NCBI GenBank assembly: GCA_027946555.1
Contig: JAPEVC010000003.1
Span: 248,001 to 312,000 of the forward strand
Source of the DNA: Gnomoniopsis sp. IMI 355080
Taxonomy: Eukaryota > Ascomycota > Sordariomycetes > Diaporthales > Gnomoniaceae
Length of the DNA: 64,000 nt
Direction of reading: 5' to 3'
Shown here: piece after piece, positions 59,865 through 64,000 of the stretch
How the letters are laid out: each line of letters starts with the position of its first letter
How positions within the stretch are numbered: the stretch's first letter is position 1
Translations under genes and position numbers: made by a program
Notes under the pieces: generated by a model
Database searches by the model: none
What the model was told of the DNA's origin: nothing
Seen by the model: the letters and a program-made list of their open reading frames with translations, nothing else

Positions 59865-61564
59865 TCAGTGCTTACTCGCGATCGAGCTTCTACTTCCTGG
59901 CTTGCTGGACGTCGTATTCCCCTCTTTCGCTGGACATCTTCGGACGCTCGATAGTGAACGCTGACCAGTTTCCTTCAGCAGAGCCGATCTGCGGTCCCAA
60001 GCAGGACCTTGGCTTGGCGAATTGTCGCCAGTGTCCGAGTCCTCAACGTATTCGGATGACTTGAACTTGTTGCCCGCAATTTTGCTGACTTTGGTCCGAT
60101 TCGCTGGGCCGAGAAACTCCTCTGCCCGTCTCTTCAATGAAATTGGCTCAGCGGACTTCCGAAACTTGCTCCGATAGACTTCCTTCAGCTTGCCTTTCTG
60201 AGCTCTGTCACAGGTGACTCGGGGCTTAGATGCCTTCCTATTGATTAGCCAGTCGTTCATAGAGGCACTCGCTGGGAAGAAGGAACGCCGCTCAAGTGGT
60301 ACTTCACTTACATTTTGCTCGATTGGTCTCTGTCCCGGATTTGCCTGGGCGGCCGGCACGACATCTTTGGGCTTGACGTACTTTGGATGACCTGGGGCGA
60401 ACTCAGGAGGAACTTGGCCGGTAGGCTCATTTTTGCCGGGGAGCTTGTACTGCCATTTGCCCAGCTGATTATTACCAGCCCTGACTAGGCGCTCATCCCA
60501 AGGATAACCCATCTTCGAACGGAAGGAAGTCTTGAAGAGCTCAAAAGCCTTCTGAAAGGTGCTAAGTGGGCTGTTGGTCTCTTTCAGGTTGATCTTTTCC
60601 TTGGCATCGTACTGGTAAGCACGAAACAGATAGGCCTTGTCAACGACATTTGGGGCCTTGAGAAGCAGCAAGACCCACTTCTCACCAGGCCTCTCCTTGT
60701 GTGTGAGCTTTATGCTATACTTGAACTCGTCCGTCTTGTCGCAGAAAACGCGGGGCCTTTGTTTGGCTTCAGAGGAAGGACCGGTAGCGAGGTCTGAAGC
60801 GGCGTTCGGTGTCTTCTGGGCCTGGGGCTTCTCTAGCATGTCGGTTATCAGGATCTGGGTCTTGGTGTCTGATGCGGAAATCGGTCGCTGCTTGGACAGG
60901 ATTTTCTTGTGGTGGGAAGTAGCCACCTTCTTGGAGATTTTCGACTGTGTAAATACGCTGTTCAAGGACTTTCCCACTGCGGCGGCCGCCGGTTTCTCTT
61001 TGCTTTCTGGCTTCGGTGTACTTGACTTTGAAGTCTTTGGTTGAGTCTGATCTTGCTGCTTGATCTCGAACGCCTTTGAGATGCCTTCTTTCTCCGGAGT
61101 AGCCATCTCGTCAGATGACCTGCAATTTGCGACCCTTCGACGCTTGCTGCAGGCAACCGCAATTGCATTGGTGTCGCGAGGCTTGCCAGGGTGGTATACG
61201 GAGACGTCTTGAATAGCCTTGCCGGCTTCCCATGAGTCCTCCAGCCAGTCGTAGGTCACGATTTTGGCCTTCTCATTTCCCCGTCTATCTTTCTGAACAA
61301 ACTTGACTAATCGCATGTAATGGCATCAGTCACCTTCATTATAGCAGATCATATTGTGGGAGACTTACCTGCATCATGGTCGGACTTGAACGCTGCCCTG
61401 CTGATGACCAAGTGAGTGATAGACTTGTTCATGTGCTCCCAGACGACTGTCATCTTCCGCTGCTTGCAGTATCTTTCGATGTCTGCATCTTCCCAGGTGG
61501 CAGGAGCAAAGATGTCCTGTCTGATATCGCCTGCGATGCAAACGACACAGCTCTTGAGGGACAT
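59865..61564 (-). CDS. BRCT-domain protein with a WGR-like region, no PARP catalytic domain
   Basis: Two exons, 61369-61564 and 59865-61306, encode 545 residues. The N-terminus is one BRCT domain, about 1-105: SLKSCVVCIAGDI, WEHMNKSITHLVI, then after the join KIVTYDWLEDSW. BRCT domains bind phosphopeptides or DNA ends. A long Lys/Ser/Thr-rich linker follows. At about 257-355 there is a segment that resembles a WGR domain (EKWVLLLLKAP, LSTFQKAFELFKTSFRSKMG, WDERLVRAGNNQLGKWQYK) of PARP-like proteins, although the W-G-R triad itself is not seen. A basic tail ends the protein. No ADP-ribosyltransferase domain or regulatory helical domain is present. DNA-damage signalling is a plausible role; the exact function is unknown. 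Confidence 0.75.
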
Positions 61565-62522
61565 GGCGAGATGGAAAGAGGTGAAGATAGCTAATTATTT
61601 CAACGCTGTGATAGAAGAGGGACAGATGAGCAGGCAAGAATTGAGCAGGCAAGAGATGAGAAGGCAAGAAGTGGGAAACCAGAAGTGGGCAGAGTGGTGA
61701 GAGGTTTGATACTGTACGAGCTGATTTGTCAATCAGATACGCGGAGCTATTGCAAGCAGAAAGGACAGACCTTGGTCGAGTGCCGCCAGGCTTTGATCTG
61801 ATTGAGTTGGCACACTTTCTGCTCAAGGTGCAAAAGAACAAGAGGCTTGTTTTTCAAGGCGGAGACGACTCTCGAACGAGCAGGGCGGTGGTAGCCACTA
61901 AGACGATGACTGGAGTGATTGCAGTGACTGGGAGAGTGAGCACGGCGAATGCAGAGAAGCAAGAAAGTGGTATGTCTCTCAAAGGTCAGACTGGCCAGAC
62001 TGTCCAGCCGTTTGGGGCAAACTAAAGGTATAGCGAAAGATGTAGAGGTGAAGAGGTTGGTTACTAATGTGAATATGCAGTCCGAGAAGGTAATTGTGTA
62101 CCCGATGATGGCCTGGTAAATTCGCTGAAGGGAGATAAGAGAGAATTTCAAAGGGTAGTGGCCCTTGCTAACTATTGGACGACGCATAAATCGAGAAGAG
62201 GGCGAGAATGATGTCTTCTCTGGACTTGACTTGAGATTCAGATCTCTGATCTAACGGCTGAAATGGCAACAGCTTTGCCTACCTACCTAGGTAGATATCC
62301 AGAGGTTCATACCAACTTGTTCGAGCCGTAGTCCCACGGGTCACACAGGAAAGTAACAGATGCTACAACTGTTGGACCAACACTTGAGTTGGGGGATCAA
62401 TTCGAAAGACAGGCGCTGCAGGTCAAGCAGCCTGCTCAAGTAGTAGCTTGACAGTGTAGATTGTGTGACGTATGAGTTTGACTCTTAACACCAATATACT
62501 AGTCTCAAAGCCTCGCATCAGC
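61565..62522. other. Intergenic with 15-bp tandem repeat
   Basis: 958 nt upstream of the BRCT gene and downstream of the alpha/beta-barrel gene. Contains a three-copy 15-bp repeat at 61628-61672 and a CCTACCTAGGTAG motif at about 62279. A minus-strand ORF (61747-62187) shows no family features. Confidence 0.5.
61628..61672. repeat. 15-bp tandem repeat, three copies
   Basis: Unit GAGCAGGCAAGANNT, repeated three times with small changes, about 60 nt upstream of the BRCT gene start (which reads leftward). Confidence 0.75.
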
Positions 62523-63217
62523 CTACACAACCTTCGTCAGCTTGACCAAACGCACGTGCGACTTCCCAAACTTTTCCAAGCTCTTCCCCTTGTCGGCGGC
62601 CGACGCCTTCACTGCCTCCGCGGCCGCTGCACTCTCCCATCCAGACACGGCCATGAATGCCTTCCCCTTCCCAACCTCAGGGACGTCAACTTCTTGGTGA
62701 CCCCAACCGTGCGTTCCCGCGACGAACCCCGAGGGATGGTCCCCCTTGACGAGCTCGGACCACACACCATCGAGCTCGGCCTGCTGGGCCGGTGGTACGA
62801 CGATAATATTGAACATAACCACAGGCGCCTCGGCCACGGCCGCGAAGTCGTTGTTGAACGCGAACACGTCGTGGTGCGCCTTGACCGCCGGGTTGGATTT
62901 GTCCTCGATGGCTGCGAGGGCCTCAAAAGCAGCCTTGTGATCCGCAGATTCGCGTGATTTCTGGAATGAATCCATGGAGTCCCATACTTGTTCGCGTAGG
63001 CATCTTTAGCTCGGCTGTGTGAGATTGGAAAACGGGCACGGAACTCACTAGCTATCAATTCCACGTGGGTCGGCTCATTAGGATCAGTGGAAGTTGCATT
63101 GTAGGTATGGACAAGCCCTGGGGTCGAGAGGACTTTACCACCCTTCTCAAACTCCTTGAGGGCCTCGGACGAACCGTCCTTTATGGGGATCCAAGCATGG
63201 GAGACGATGGAAGGCAT
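62523..63217 (-). CDS. Small two-repeat dimeric alpha/beta-barrel-like protein
   Basis: Two exons on the minus strand, 63049-63217 and 62523-62986, encode 210 residues. The splice rebuilds a good segment (HVELIAIWDSMDSFQKSRESADHKAAFEAL) typical of antibiotic-biosynthesis-monooxygenase or NIPSNAP-type ferredoxin-like folds, where a beta strand and the W-x-S helix precede a HKAAF motif. A second, more degenerate unit follows (VVMFNIIVVPP, then GKAFMAVSGWESAAAAEAV). No signal peptide or cofactor motif is visible. Such proteins often act on small aromatic substrates or heme-like ligands; no function can be assigned here. The last residues VRLVKLTKVV form a final strand. Confidence 0.72.
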
Positions 63218-64000
63218 GTTCGCTAGATGATCGAGGTTGAATCTTACGTGCTTTTGCGTACGAAGTATTTATGCGTCGAGATTTTGGCTTCGCCAGGAAG
63301 CTGTGGTAGAGTCAAGTGTAGATATATCGCCGTCGAAGGTTGTGATAGCTGTTGTTGTGGAATACAGCTTCCATGGAATTGAGCCTGTACAGAAGCCCAT
63401 TTATATACATTTCTAGCTACTCGTGCTAGCATTAGTGTCATGATCCTGAATCCCTTCCAGGAGGACTGCGGCGCGCGCTTGAGCATGAAACTCCATGGAT
63501 TGATGTTACTTTGATGCGAATACGAGACAGAGAATCCTAGCATGATGCTGACGAGGTTCCCCATCCGGCAGCTTCAGACACAGAATTGAGCAGCGAACGT
63601 GCAATGACTTGAGCTATGCTAAGCATGGCATATGCCAAGAGCTGAATTTCATGCTCCCATCATAACAAGGGAGCTGCACATGAGTGTAATGCAAATTGCA
63701 ATGTCCCTCGGATCATTCAATGCATCCGTGCCCGATTGAAAGACCCCTTGGCCAATTGTCAAGAATCGTCTGAGCCGATGTAGAAGCAAGCAGTCTTGTG
63801 GTTGCAGAGCGAGTTGTCGTCAATGCAAACAGCTAGACCACGAGTCGGAAGCTTCCCTTCAGCATGAAACCACACCCCACTGTCTTGGAAGCTCAGCTTT
63901 GGAAGCTGCACATGCTTGAGCTTAATCGGGACTCGTCACAGGAGTACTCGTATATACGGTAAATGCTATTTTGACGAAGTTCACGGCGATAATATGCGCA
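63218..64000. other. Promoter flank and window end
   Basis: 783 nt upstream of the alpha/beta-barrel gene. ORFs are short and featureless. No gene was recognised up to the right end. Confidence 0.5.

Noticed and set aside
1..64000. CRISPR array, operons or prokaryotic transposons
   Set aside because: The DNA is eukaryotic and no direct-repeat/spacer pattern or transposase was seen.
1..64000. Dispersed 5S rRNA or intact tRNA genes
   Set aside because: No diagnostic segment was recognised by eye. A covariance-model search (Infernal, tRNAscan-SE) would be decisive.

Overview
The window looks like nuclear DNA of a filamentous ascomycete (Pezizomycotina; Sordariomycetes-like gene complement and intron style are my inference). 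The evidence is genes split by 50-100 nt introns with GTANGT donors and CTAAC/CTGAC branch sites 10-15 nt before the acceptor, CT-rich leaders, and a housekeeping gene set (ITC1, ALG8, EMP47, PDE2, UBP12, insulysin/STE23, carboxypeptidase Y, RPS18, SDO1, NDUFS6, USE1, MPP6). There are no operons, no CRISPR arrays, no recognisable transposon, and no rRNA or tRNA gene that I can support.

Layout. 1-9.9 kb: a two-PH-domain Opy1-like protein (-), an APH-type phosphotransferase (+), an M24B Xaa-Pro aminopeptidase (+) and an Emp46/47-type lectin (-). 11-20.2 kb: ALG8 (+), head-to-head with the lectin; ITC1/Acf1-type ISWI subunit (+) with seven coding exons; and a cycloeucalenol cycloisomerase-like membrane protein (-), which is unusual in a fungus. 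20.2-28.7 kb: a 2.7 kb stretch with promoter- and intron-like signals but no clear ORF, then ribosomal protein S18 (+), SDO1/SBDS (-) and carboxypeptidase Y (+). 30.2-33 kb: PDE2-type cAMP phosphodiesterase (-), followed by about 8.2 kb with no convincing gene but several short tandem repeats. 41.2-44.7 kb: a UBP12-family deubiquitinase (-) that seems to lack the N-terminal DUSP region. 46.3-49.7 kb: insulysin (-), then 3.8 kb without a gene. 53.5-63.2 kb: a dense block with MPP6-like (-), NDUFS6 (+), an RRM/RGG protein (-), USE1 (+), a BRCT plus WGR-like protein (-) and a small two-repeat alpha/beta-barrel-type protein (-).

The genes do not form one pathway. Several touch the early secretory pathway (ALG8 in the ER, Emp47-like cargo lectin, USE1 SNARE, vacuolar CPY), two touch the ribosome (RPS18, SDO1), and two act in chromatin or DNA repair (ITC1, BRCT-WGR). 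All exon structures were assembled by hand from splice signals and reading-frame continuity; each spliced CDS below is a whole number of codons. The main items for a second look are the cycloisomerase homologue, the DUSP-less UBP12, a 116-codon in-frame extension behind an amber stop in the RRM/RGG gene, a GC-AG intron in the MPP6 gene, and the candidate hidden transcript at 21.5-22.5 kb.
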